A stretch of DNA of 64,000 nucleotides from Avedoeria sp964651245 (GTDB lineage Bacteria; Chloroflexota; Anaerolineae; Epilineales; Epilineaceae): positions 1 to 64,000 of the forward strand of contig CAZYVI010000012.1 of NCBI GenBank assembly GCA_964651245.1, given 5' to 3'. A model generated the notes under the pieces. The model had not been told where the DNA came from, searched no databases, and worked only from the letters and a program-made list of their open reading frames with translations. The position numbers and the translations under genes were made by a program. Every line of letters begins with the position of its first letter. Position 1 is the stretch's first letter. Below are positions 17,700 to 27,200 of the stretch, piece after piece.

Positions 17700-18829
17700 T
17701 CGAGCGACCGCCGCCCTTGGACGCGGTGCTGGCCGCCGCCGGCGCGCCGGCCGAGGCCGCGCGCGCGGCGCTCGAGACGCACGCCGAGCGCAGCCCGTGG
17801 TACGTGCGGCTGCTCGTCGGCGGCGTGGCCTGGCTGGCGGCGCTGACGGTGCTGGGCTATGTGGCGACGACCGGGCTCATCGACGAGGACGCCTACGCGC
17901 CGTGGGGCGCCGTCGCCGCCGCGGTGGCGATCGGCCTGGCGCGCTGGCTGCCGCGCGACGACGCGGCGCGCGGCGCGGGGGCCGAGTTCGGCGCCCAGAT
18001 CGCCCTGGTGCTGAGCCTGGTGGCGCGGCTCCTGGTCCTCATCGGCCTCGGCGACTGGACGGACGGCAACTGGATGCTGATCGGGACGGCCCTGGCGCTG
18101 CTGGAGTCGTTGCTGCTGGGGCTCTACCCGGACGGCCTGCAGCGCTTCGTCGCCGCCGGCCTCGGCGGCGTGTGGTTGCTCATCGCGCTGGGCGATGTCG
18201 ACAACGCCCTGACGGCGGCCGTGCTGCGCGACGCCACGACCCTGGCGGCCGCGCTGGGGGCCGGGGCAATCTGGCTGGCGCGGGCGCGGCTGGCGGCCGG
18301 GCCACGCGGCGACGCCGTCGAGCCGGTCGGCTACGGGCTGGCGGCGTTCGTCCTGGCGGCCTGCCTCGAGGACACGATCGGCCTCTTCGGCCTCTTCGGC
18401 CCCGCGCCGCCGGGGCTGCGCTGGCTGGCGACGGCCGGGATGGCGGCCGGGCTGCTCGTCGTCCTGTGGACGGTCCGCGCCCGGCTCGGGCGGCCCGAGA
18501 TCGACGCCTCGACGGCGGTGCTGGGCGTGATCGTCGTCGCCGTGGCCGGCGCCACCTGGACCGAGCCGGGCATCGTGGCGGCGCTGGGCGTCCTGGTGCT
18601 GGCGTTTGCCGCCCGCGACGCGGTGCTCTACGGCCTCGGCGTCGTCGGCCTGGCGGCCACCCTCTGGCACTACTTCTACGGCCTGTCGGCGACGATGCTC
18701 GAGAAGAGCGCGCTGCTCGTGGCGGCCGGGCTGTTGCTGCTGGGCGGCCGCTGGCTCTGGCGCCTGGCCGGGGCGCGCGGCGGTGACGACGACGCGGCGG
18801 GCGTGCCGGCAGCCGGGGGGTCGTCGTGA
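17696..18829 (+). CDS. DUF4401 membrane protein
   Basis: 377 residues with about ten hydrophobic helices, starting at a GTG that overlaps the DUF2157 stop (GTGA). The N-terminal PWYVRLLVGGVAWLAALTVLGY and the C-terminal YFYGLSATMLEKSALLVAAGLLLLGGRWLW are characteristic of DUF4401, the usual companion of DUF2157 and GDYXXLXY proteins. The function of the family is unknown; a membrane complex of the three is inferred from their constant co-occurrence and coupling. The C-terminal 20 residues are hydrophilic and Gly/Asp-rich. Confidence 0.85.
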   Translation: MIERPPPLDAVLAAAGAPAEAARAALETHAERSPWYVRLLVGGVAWLAALTVLGYVATTGLIDEDAYAPWGAVAAAVAIGLARWLPRDDAARGAGAEFGAQIALVLSLVARLLVLIGLGDWTDGNWMLIGTALALLESLLLGLYPDGLQRFVAAGLGGVWLLIALGDVDNALTAAVLRDATTLAAALGAGAIWLARARLAAGPRGDAVEPVGYGLAAFVLAACLEDTIGLFGLFGPAPPGLRWLATAGMAAGLLVVLWTVRARLGRPEIDASTAVLGVIVVAVAGATWTEPGIVAALGVLVLAFAARDAVLYGLGVVGLAATLWHYFYGLSATMLEKSALLVAAGLLLLGGRWLWRLAGARGGDDDAAGVPAAGGSS

Positions 18830-19422
18830 GCGCGCCGCGCATCCTCGGCGCGCTGGCGCTGGCGGCGGCGCTGGCCGTGGCCAACGCCCAGCTCGTCGGC
18901 CTCGAGCGCCTCATGAGCGGGGCGGGGCGGACGGTGCGCATGCCGCTGCAGCCCGTCGACCCGCTGAGCTTCGTCCAGGGCCGCTACGTGGCGCTGGCCT
19001 ACGCCGTCGAGGGGCTGGTCACGACGCCCGTCGCGGTCGACGGCGAGCGCGTCGAGCCGTGGCGGATGTGGCCGCGCACCGGCCGGATGGCGGTGGCGGT
19101 GGACGCCGACGGCGCGGCGACGGCGATCCGGCTGCTGGCCGACGGCGCCGCGCCCGGCGACGACGAGGTGGCGTGGCGCTACCGCAAAGCGGGCGGCCAG
19201 CTCGTCATCGGCCCCGACGCCTGGTTCTGCCCCGAGGAAACGTGCCGGGACCTGGAACGGACGGCCCGGTTCGGCGTCTTCCATGTCGACGCGCGCGGCC
19301 GCGTGCTCTTGGTGGGGCTCGCCGACGCCGAGGGCCGGCCGGTGGCGACCGCGCCGCCGCGGTGGTGGACCGGGCCGCCGCTCGCCACGCCGACGCCGGG
19401 ACCGGACGGCGTCGCTCCGTAG
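18826..19422 (+). CDS. GDYXXLXY-family membrane-anchored protein
   Basis: 198 residues, starting at a GTG that overlaps the DUF4401 stop (GTGA). One N-terminal hydrophobic segment (ILGALALAAALAVANAQLVG) precedes an extracytoplasmic domain. The family signature is present in altered form: DPLSFVQGRYVALAY instead of the typical D-P-x3-x2-GDY-x2-L-x-Y (Asp replaced by Arg). Function unknown. It is the third member of the DUF2157-DUF4401-GDYXXLXY unit. Only 17 nt separate it from the next gene, so the metal transporter downstream is likely co-transcribed. Confidence 0.82.
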   Translation: MSAPRILGALALAAALAVANAQLVGLERLMSGAGRTVRMPLQPVDPLSFVQGRYVALAYAVEGLVTTPVAVDGERVEPWRMWPRTGRMAVAVDADGAATAIRLLADGAAPGDDEVAWRYRKAGGQLVIGPDAWFCPEETCRDLERTARFGVFHVDARGRVLLVGLADAEGRPVATAPPRWWTGPPLATPTPGPDGVAP

Positions 19423-19439
19423 ACCGTCAGGAGGGGACG

Positions 19440-20630
19440 ATGACGAACGACCCGCTGCCGGCGGCGCCCGCCGCGCCGTCCGCCGACCGCCCCACCGCGC
19501 CGGCCCCGTCGGCCGCCGACTTGGCCCGCTGGCGGTCCAACCGCCAGGCCGAGGTCGACAGCGCCGCGCTGTACACCGCCATCGCCGACCTCGAGCCCGA
19601 CGCCGGGGCGGCCGACGTCCTGCGGCGGATGGCGGCCTCCGAGGCGCGCCACGCCGCGTTCTGGGCCGAGCGGCTGGCGGCGGCCGGCGCGGCGGCGCCC
19701 GAACCGCGGCCGAGCTGGCGGGCGCGGACGCTCATCGCCCTGGCCCGGCGCTTCGGCCCCGGCATCGTGCTGCCGACGCTGGCCGAGGCCGAGACCGCCG
19801 CCACCGGCAGCTACATCGCCCAGGCCGAGGTGGCCGGCAGCCGCATGGCGTCCGAGGAGCGCCAGCACGGCCGGCTGGTGCGCGAGATGGCCGCCACCGC
19901 CGGTGGCCTCGGCGGCGCCAGCATCGCCAAGCTCGAGGGCCGGCACGCCTCGGTCGGCGGCAACGCGCTCCGGGCGGCGGTCCTCGGCGCGAACGACGGC
20001 CTGGTATCCAACCTGAGCCTGGTGATGGGCGTGGCCGGGGCGGTGCCGGAGGGGCGGCTGGTGCTGATCACCGGGCTGGCCGGGCTGCTGGCCGGCGCGA
20101 TCTCGATGGCGCTGGGCGAGTGGTTGTCCGTTCAGAGCTCGCGCGAGCTCTACGAGCGCCAGATCGGGATCGAGGCCGAGGAGCTGGCGGCGGCGCCGGA
20201 GGAGGAGGCGGCCGAGCTGGCGCTCATCTACGCCGCCAAGGGCCTGCCGGCCGACCAGGCCCGGGCCATGGCCGAGCGGACGATCGCCCAGGGGCCGGCG
20301 GCGCTCGACGCCCTGGTCCGCGAAGAGCTGGCCATCGACCCCGCCGAGCTCGGCGGCTCGGCCTGGACGGCGGCCATCGCCTCGTTCGTTCTGTTCGCCA
20401 TCGGCGCCGTCATCCCGGTGGCGCCGTTCATGGTCGCCAGCGGCATGACGGCGGTGTGGGGCAGCGTCGCCGCCAGCGCGGTCGGGCTGTTCGTGATCGG
20501 CGCCGCGATCACGCTGATGACCGGGCGCAGCGTGCTCTACTCCGGCGCGCGCCAGCTGCTGTTCGGCCTGGCGGCGGCGGCGGTGACGTATGGCGTCGGC
20601 TGGCTGTTCGGGGTCTCGGTTGCCGGGTAG
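19440..20630 (+). CDS. Rubrerythrin-VIT1 fusion metal transporter (MbfA-like)
   Basis: 396 residues. Residues about 25-150 form a ferritin-like four-helix domain with carboxylate/His motifs (EVDSAALYTAIADLE, ASEARHAAFW, EAETAATGSYIAQAE, SEERQHGRLV) that can build a di-iron site. Residues about 175-396 form a VIT1/CCC1-type transporter with LRAAVLGANDGLVSNLSLVMGV, ISMALGEWLSVQSSRELYE, an acidic cytoplasmic metal-binding helix region (EEEAAELALIY) and three C-terminal helices. The known family member MbfA exports iron and protects against iron/peroxide stress; the metal here is unproven. ATG 19440 has a strong AGGAGGGG site. It follows the GDYXXLXY gene by 17 nt and overlaps the next gene. Confidence 0.9.
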   Translation: MTNDPLPAAPAAPSADRPTAPAPSAADLARWRSNRQAEVDSAALYTAIADLEPDAGAADVLRRMAASEARHAAFWAERLAAAGAAAPEPRPSWRARTLIALARRFGPGIVLPTLAEAETAATGSYIAQAEVAGSRMASEERQHGRLVREMAATAGGLGGASIAKLEGRHASVGGNALRAAVLGANDGLVSNLSLVMGVAGAVPEGRLVLITGLAGLLAGAISMALGEWLSVQSSRELYERQIGIEAEELAAAPEEEAAELALIYAAKGLPADQARAMAERTIAQGPAALDALVREELAIDPAELGGSAWTAAIASFVLFAIGAVIPVAPFMVASGMTAVWGSVAASAVGLFVIGAAITLMTGRSVLYSGARQLLFGLAAAAVTYGVGWLFGVSVAG

Positions 20631-23600
20631 CGGGGGCTGGCGGCCGGCCGCGGCCGCCGCGCTCGCGGCCGCCGCGACCACGTTCGCCGCCGGCGGGGCC
20701 CACGACGGCCGCATCGCGGCCGCCCAGCCGCCGCCGACAGCCTACGCCGCCGCCGAGGCCCTGGACTGGCCGCCGCGGCCGATCCTGCCGCTCGACGTCG
20801 CGCTGCTGGACGACGGCCGCGTCGTCGTGGCCGATGGCCGCAACGCGCGCGTCCTGGTGGTCGACGGCTCCGGCGAGGTCGAGGCCGTATGGCCGACCGC
20901 CGTCGAGCCGGTGGCGCTGGCGGTGGACCAGGCGGCGGGGCGGCTCTACGTCCTCGAGCTCGCCCTCGAGCGCACCGTCGTCGACCGCGAGGAGCGGCTC
21001 CAGACGCACGAGATCCTCGAGACGTTCGCGCTGGACGGCCAGCGCCTGCGGCGCGATCGGCTGCCGGGTTGGTCGACGGCGACGGACGACGAAGCGCCCA
21101 GCTGGGACGTGGCCGTGGCGCGCGGCGGGATGCCGGTGGTGCAGGCCGACAACGTGCTCCAGCGCGTCACGCTGCCCGACGACGCAGGCGCCGCGCCTGT
21201 CTTCGCGCCGCTGCCGGGCCTGAGCCGCGGCGTGGCGGTGCAGCCGGTGCGCATCGCCGCCCTGGGCGACGGCCTCGTGGTGGCCCACCAGGCCGAGGGG
21301 ATGTTGACCGTCCTCGACGCCGCCGGCCGCGCGGCGGCGCGCCGCGCCTGGCCCGGCGCGCGCATCCTCGACGTGGCCGCCGACGCCGCCGGCCGCGTCC
21401 ACGCCCTGCTCGCCGACGCGTCCGACACGGCGGCGCCGGTGCGTCACCTCGTGCTCACCGCCGCGTTGGCCGACGTCGCCAGCGCGCCGCTGGCGGCCGC
21501 GGGCGCGGCCACGCCGGACCAGGCGTCCTTCGGCTGGGCGATCGACGCCGCGGCGGGCGCCGTGGCGGTGATCGGCGGCAGCGCCGAGCTCGGGCTGTGG
21601 CGCTTCGACGGGCCGGTCGACGGTCCGGCCGCGCTGACGGCCGCCTTCGGGCTGCGGCCGACGGCGTTCGAGGTGCGCGACAAGCGTGTCAGCCCGGCCG
21701 GCGGCCGCGCGCTCGCCGTCAGCCCCGACGGCCAGCTCGTCGCGCTCGACGCGCCGCAGGCGCGTCTGGCGGCGTTCGACGCGGTCGGCCAGGGGCGGCA
21801 CCTCGTCACGATCGTGGGCGACGCCGTGGACGTGGCCGTGGCCGACGACGGCGCGGCCTGGGTGACGCTGGCCGACGGCGCCGTGCGGCGCGTCACCGGG
21901 CCGGGCCTGGCCCGGCTGCCGTCGGGATCGGCGGCCGCCGAGTTCGCCTGCGACTGCCCGCTCGGCGGCCGGCTGGCGGCCGGGCGGACGCGCCGCTGGG
22001 TCACCCGGCCGGCGGCGCGGGCCGTGGCCGGCCTGGCGGACGACGGCGCGGCGCTCGTCGTCGCCGCGCCCGAGGTCGTCGGTCTCTGGCCGAGCGACGT
22101 GGCGCTGGCGCGGGATGGCGCGCTGCTGGCCGCCGACGCGATCGCCGGCGAGGTCGTCGGCTGGTCGGCGGCGGCGCTGACGGCGGGCGGAGCGCCCGAT
22201 CGGCGCTGGCCGGCCGGCCTGCTGGCGGGCCCGCGGCGGCTGGCCGCGGGCCGCTGGGGCGGGCCGGCCGGGCTCGACCTCGTGGCGGCGGCGATGACGG
22301 ACGGCGCCATCGAGCTCCACCGCGCCGATGACGGCGGCCTGCTGGCGCGCTTCGAGCCGACCGTGGACGGCGTGCCGCTCTCGGTCGAGGACCTGGCGCT
22401 GGGCGACGACGGCCGGCTGACGGTCGTCGAGGCCCAGACCGGCCGGCTGCGGCGGTTCGTCCCGGCGGCCGCGCCGCCCGCGCCCACCGGGCCGCCGCCC
22501 ACGCCGGCGCCGTCGCCGACGCCGGCCGACGGGGCGTGCCGCGTGGCCGGCGACAAGCGCGTCGGGCCGGCGACGATCGTCCTGGGGCAGACGGCGGCGG
22601 TGACGCTGACCTTGGCCGCCGACTGTCCGCCGCGGGCGCGGCTGGTCGGCGCGGACATCGTGCTCGTCGTCGACCGCTCGGGCTCGATGTACGGCGACGG
22701 GATGCGGCAGGCGAAGCTGGCGGCGCGCACCTTCGTCGAGCTGCTCGATGTCCGGCGCCACCGCGCCGCGCTGCTGAGCTTCGCCGCATTCGCGACGCTG
22801 GATCACCCGCTCTCGGCCGACAGCGCGGCGGTGATCCAGGCGCTGGAAGGCCTCGTGCCCGAGGGCGGCACGAACCTGACCGATGCGCTGACCCAAGCCG
22901 GCGCGATCCTCGGCCGCGACGGCCGCGCCGACGCGCTGCCGGTCGTCATCGCCCTGACCGACGGCCGTGACTCGGGCCGCCGGGACGGGCCGATCGAGGC
23001 GGCCGAGGCGCTCAAGGCCGCCGGGGTGCAGATCTACGCCATCGGGCTCGGCCGCGACGTCGACGAGGCCGGGCTGCGCCAGGTCGCGACCCGGCCCGAG
23101 CGGTACTTTCACGCGCCGACGCCCGAGGAGCTCTTCCCGATCTACCGCCAGATCCTGCGCCTCGTCGAGACCAGCCTGGCCGGCAACCTGGTGATCACCG
23201 ACCGGCTGGGCGCGTCGATCGCCCTCGTCGGCGGCTCGTCGGCGCCGGCGGCGCTCGAGGCGGCCGACGCGTTGGCGTGGGGGCGGTCGGTGCTGCCGGC
23301 GTCCGGCGTGACGTTCACCTACCGCGTCCGGCCGCTGGCGCCCGGCCGCTGGCCGGTGAACCGCGAGGCTGTGGCGCGCTACGCCGACGCCGACGGCGCC
23401 GAGCGCAGCTACGTCTTCCCGGTGCCCGAGATCGTCGTCCTGGCGCCGACGCCGACCCCGACCGCGACGCCGACCGCCACCCCCACCGCCACCACCACGC
23501 CGACGCCCACCGCCACCCCGACCGCCAGCCCGACGCCGACGGCCAGCCCGACGGCGACGACCACGCCGACGCGCACCGCCACCCCGACGGCCACGCGCGT

Positions 23601-24189
23601 GCCGCGGCCGATCCACCTGCCGTTCGCGCTGCGCAGCCATTGCATCCCGACCGGCCAGCTCGTCGACCTGGTCCTGGTGCTCGACACCTCGTCGTCGATG
23701 ACGGGCGACAAGCTCGCGGCCGCCCAGGCCGCCGCGCGCCGCTTCGTCGACCGCTTCGACCTGCCCTACGACCGGCTGGCGGTGGTGGGCTTCGCCGAGA
23801 CGGCCACCGTGGCGGTGCCGCTGACCGGCAACGCCACGCGCCTGCGCAACGGCATCGCGGCGCTGGCGGTGCGGCCCGGCACCCGCATCGACCGCGCTCT
23901 CGAGGCCGCCGCCGGCGAGCTCGGCTCGTCGCGGCACCGTCCGTCCAGCCGGCCGGTCGTCGTGCTGCTGTCCGACGGCAGCCACGCCGGCGACGTCGCC
24001 CCGGTCCTCGCCGCGGCCGACCGCCTGGCGGCCGCCGGCGCGACGGTGTTCACGATCGGGCTCGGCCCGGACGCCGACCAGGCGCTGCTGGCCCGGATCG
24101 CCGCACCGGGCGCGTACCGCTACGCGCCGGCGCCGGGCGAGCTCGACGAGGTCTACCGCCAGATCGCCGGCCTGACGCGGTGCCGCTGA
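20590..24189 (+). CDS. Giant secreted beta-propeller / double vWA protein (copy 1)
   Basis: 1199 residues. The signal peptide lies within WRPAAAAALAAAATTFAAGG. About 600 residues of propeller-like repeats follow (DVALLDDGRVVVADGRNARV and similar). Next come a Pro linker, a Cys-bounded strap (CRVAGDKRV...LAADCP), a vWA domain with MIDAS Asp695 (VVDRSGSM), a beta-sandwich, a Thr-Pro linker (nt 23446-23600), the motif IHLPFALR (nt 23611-23634), and a second vWA with Asp1032 (VLDTSSSMTGDK). vWA MIDAS sites bind a divalent cation and protein ligands; a surface adhesion or assembly role is inferred. ATG 20590 lies inside the previous gene; a TTG at 20620 with GGGG upstream is an alternative start. 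Same architecture as the next gene. Confidence 0.82.
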   Translation: MASAGCSGSRLPGSGGWRPAAAAALAAAATTFAAGGAHDGRIAAAQPPPTAYAAAEALDWPPRPILPLDVALLDDGRVVVADGRNARVLVVDGSGEVEAVWPTAVEPVALAVDQAAGRLYVLELALERTVVDREERLQTHEILETFALDGQRLRRDRLPGWSTATDDEAPSWDVAVARGGMPVVQADNVLQRVTLPDDAGAAPVFAPLPGLSRGVAVQPVRIAALGDGLVVAHQAEGMLTVLDAAGRAAARRAWPGARILDVAADAAGRVHALLADASDTAAPVRHLVLTAALADVASAPLAAAGAATPDQASFGWAIDAAAGAVAVIGGSAELGLWRFDGPVDGPAALTAAFGLRPTAFEVRDKRVSPAGGRALAVSPDGQLVALDAPQARLAAFDAVGQGRHLVTIVGDAVDVAVADDGAAWVTLADGAVRRVTGPGLARLPSGSAAAEFACDCPLGGRLAAGRTRRWVTRPAARAVAGLADDGAALVVAAPEVVGLWPSDVALARDGALLAADAIAGEVVGWSAAALTAGGAPDRRWPAGLLAGPRRLAAGRWGGPAGLDLVAAAMTDGAIELHRADDGGLLARFEPTVDGVPLSVEDLALGDDGRLTVVEAQTGRLRRFVPAAAPPAPTGPPPTPAPSPTPADGACRVAGDKRVGPATIVLGQTAAVTLTLAADCPPRARLVGADIVLVVDRSGSMYGDGMRQAKLAARTFVELLDVRRHRAALLSFAAFATLDHPLSADSAAVIQALEGLVPEGGTNLTDALTQAGAILGRDGRADALPVVIALTDGRDSGRRDGPIEAAEALKAAGVQIYAIGLGRDVDEAGLRQVATRPERYFHAPTPEELFPIYRQILRLVETSLAGNLVITDRLGASIALVGGSSAPAALEAADALAWGRSVLPASGVTFTYRVRPLAPGRWPVNREAVARYADADGAERSYVFPVPEIVVLAPTPTPTATPTATPTATTTPTPTATPTASPTPTASPTATTTPTRTATPTATRVPRPIHLPFALRSHCIPTGQLVDLVLVLDTSSSMTGDKLAAAQAAARRFVDRFDLPYDRLAVVGFAETATVAVPLTGNATRLRNGIAALAVRPGTRIDRALEAAAGELGSSRHRPSSRPVVVLLSDGSHAGDVAPVLAAADRLAAAGATVFTIGLGPDADQALLARIAAPGAYRYAPAPGELDEVYRQIAGLTRCR

Positions 24190-24298
24190 GCGGCGCCCGG
24201 CGGCGCTATCCTTGGCCCGTGGCGGCGCCTTGTACCGTAGGTCGGCCGGCCGCGCCGCCGATCGCCCGCCCGCCGCAGGCTCTCGCAGAGGCTCGCCC

Positions 24299-27200
24299 AT
24301 GACCGCCGCGCCCACGCCCCGCCGACCGTTCGACGCCGTCCGCCGGCCGCAGGCCGGACCGCGCCGGCTCGCCGCCGCCGCGCTGGCGGTGACGTCGTTG
24401 GCGGCGGCGGGCCTCGCGGCAACGGCGCGGGCGCCGTGGGCGCTGGGCGGCGACGTCGACGCGCCGCGCGCATCGGCGGCGGGCGGCGCCGGCGCCCGGG
24501 CCGACGCGGCCGCGCCCGAGGGCGGCTGGCGCCACGGCGCGACGTGGCCGCTGCCGCCGCCGCCGGCGCTGCCGCTGGCGCTGGCGCTGGACGACGGCGG
24601 CACGCTCTGGATGGCCGATGGCCGGTCGCGCCGCGTCGAGGCCTTCGACGCGGCCGGCGCGTCGCGCGGCGGCTGGGCGGTGGACGGCCTGCCGCTGGCG
24701 CTGGCGTGGGACGCCGCCGCCGGGGCGGTGCTGGCCGTCGTGCTCGCCGACTCCGGGCCCGAGCTCGAGGCCCGCCGCCCCGACGGCGTCTTGTTGTGGC
24801 GCGACCGCATCGACGATCGCCTCGTCCGCGGCCGCGAGGACCAGATCGCGGCCGACGTCGGCCGCGGCGCCGGCGACGTCGGGCCGATCGTGCTCGTCAA
24901 CGGCCTGGCGACGCGCTATGACCGCACGACGGGCGCGCTGCTGCCCGCCGGCAACCGGCTGTTGGCCCAGGACGGCCGCCCGATGCGCATGGCGGTGTTG
25001 TCAAGGACGCTGCTGGCGGCGCTCGAGCCGCTCCAGCAGCGCCTGGTGCTCACCGACCTGGCCGCCGGCACCCGCGCCACGACCCCGCTGACCGACGTCG
25101 TGGGGCTCGCAGTGGCCGCCGGGCCGCTGCCGTCGTTCGTCGCGCCGCCGGCGGCGGGTCGCGCGGGGGACGGTTGGGTCGCCACCGCGCCGGGCCAGGC
25201 GCCGCCGCGGGGGGTGCTCGTGCTGGCGCGCGGTGTCGAGCGCGACCGCCTCGGCCTCGTCGTGGTGGCCGTCCGGCCCGACGGCCGCGAGGCGGGCCGC
25301 TGGGCGGTGCCGGCGGCCCACGGCGGCGCGCCGGGCGACGACGGCTTCCGCTGGGCGCTGGCGGCCGGCGCCGACGGCCTGGCGTTCAGCCGCGGCGTCG
25401 AGCGCCTCAGCGTCGAGCGCTTCGGCGCCGATGGCAGCCACCGCTTCAGCCTGCCCCTGGGACGCCCGGCGCCGGCCTTCGGGCGTCGCGCGGCGCGGAT
25501 GCAGACGAACCTGGTCACGACCGCCAGCGGGCTGTCGTTGACTGCCGGCCCCGACGGCGCGCTGGCGGTCCTGGATGCGGCGGGCTCGCGCATCGTGGCG
25601 CTGTCGACCGTCGGTGCCGCGCCGGGGACGCCGCTGCGCGAGACGATCCTGCCCTACGACGTGGCCGACATCGCCGCCGACGTCGGGCGGGCCGGGCTGG
25701 CGGACCCGGCGCCGCCGTCCGCCAGCGCCTACCTGCTGCGCACGGCCGACGACCGGCTGCGGCGGGTGGCGGCCACCGCCGCCGTCGCGCGCTACACCGA
25801 TCCGTGGTCGGCCCCGTGCGGCTGCCCGCTGGGCGGGCGGCTGGCGCTCAGCGGCCGCGGGCTCTGGGTCACCCGGCCGGCAACCCGCCGCCTGGCCCGG
25901 CTCGACGTCGACGACGGCGCCGAGGTCGAGCGGGCGCGCCCGGGCGCCGTCGGCCTCTGGCCGGCCGACGTCGAGGCCGCCGCCGACGGCGACGTCTGGG
26001 TGGCCGACGGCATCGGCGGGGTGATCGAGCGCTGGCGCAGCGACGGCGGGGCGCCGTTGCGGTCCTTCACCGCCGGGTCGTTCATCGGACCGCAGCGGCT
26101 GGCGGCCGGACAGCTGGCGGACGGCGTCGACGTCGTCGCGGCGCTGATGTCCGACGGCAGCGTGGCGGTGCACGCGGCGGCCGACGGCTGGCAGCGGGCC
26201 GCCTTCACCCCGGTCCTCGGCGACGGCGGCGCCGTGCTGGCCGATGACCTGTACGTGTTGCCGGACGGCAACCTGGCCCTGGCCGATGCCGCCCGCATGG
26301 CGATCCACGTCTTCGTGCCCGGCCCGGCCGCGACGGCCACCGCCGACGCCAGCGCGACGGCCGCGGCGACGCGCAGCGCGACCGCGCCCGCCACGGCCAC
26401 GGCCGGCGGCACGCCCGGCCCGTCGGCCTCCGCCACCCCCACGCCCACCGCCTCCCCGTCGCCCACCGCCGCATCGACGTCGCCGCCCGTCGCCTGCCGC
26501 GCGACCGGGGCCAAGGCGGTCGACCCCGACCGCGTCGTCCTGGGCCAGACCGCCGCCGTGTCGCTGAGCCTGCGCGTCGACTGTCCGGGCCAGCCGCGGC
26601 TGACCGGGGCCGACATCGTCCTGGTGCTCGACCGCTCGACATCGATGACCGGCGACGGCCTCGCGGCGGCCAAGGTGGCCGCGCAGCGGTTCGTGGCGGC
26701 GCTCGACGTCCGCGTCCACCAGGTCGGCCTCGTGTCGTTCGGGTCCGACGTCCGGCTCGAGGCGCCGCTCGGCGCCGATCCGGCGCCGGCGGCGCTGGCG
26801 CTGCAGCGGTTGACCGCCGGTGGCAACACGAACCTCGGCGGCGCGCTGGCGGCCGCCGGACAGCACCTGCAGTCGCGGCGTCGGCCCGACGCCCAGCCGG
26901 TAATCGTCGCGCTGACGGACGGCAACGACACCGTCGGCGCCGCCGACCCGGTGGCGGTGGCCGACGGGCTCAAGGGCTGGGGCGTTCAGATCCACCTCGT
27001 CGGCCTCGGCACGGCGGCCGACGCCGCCGTGCTGGCGCGGCTGGCCAGCAGCCCGGGGCACGTCACCCTGGCCGCCGGCCCGAGCGACCTGGTGCCGATC
27101 TACGCCGGCCTCGTCCGCCGCGTCGGCGCCGCCGGCCTGGTCGGCGGCCTGTCGGTCGACGAGGCGCTGACGGCGGGCATCGACCTCGAGCCGGGCTCGG

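Noticed and set aside
23446..23600. Thr-Pro tandem repeat as a mobile or regulatory repeat
   Set aside because: In-frame protein linker of a type that recurs in many proteins here.
20509..24900. A 1463-codon minus-strand open frame over the first vWA giant
   Set aside because: Composition is Arg/Gly/Gln-rich noise without domains, while the plus strand has clear vWA domains.
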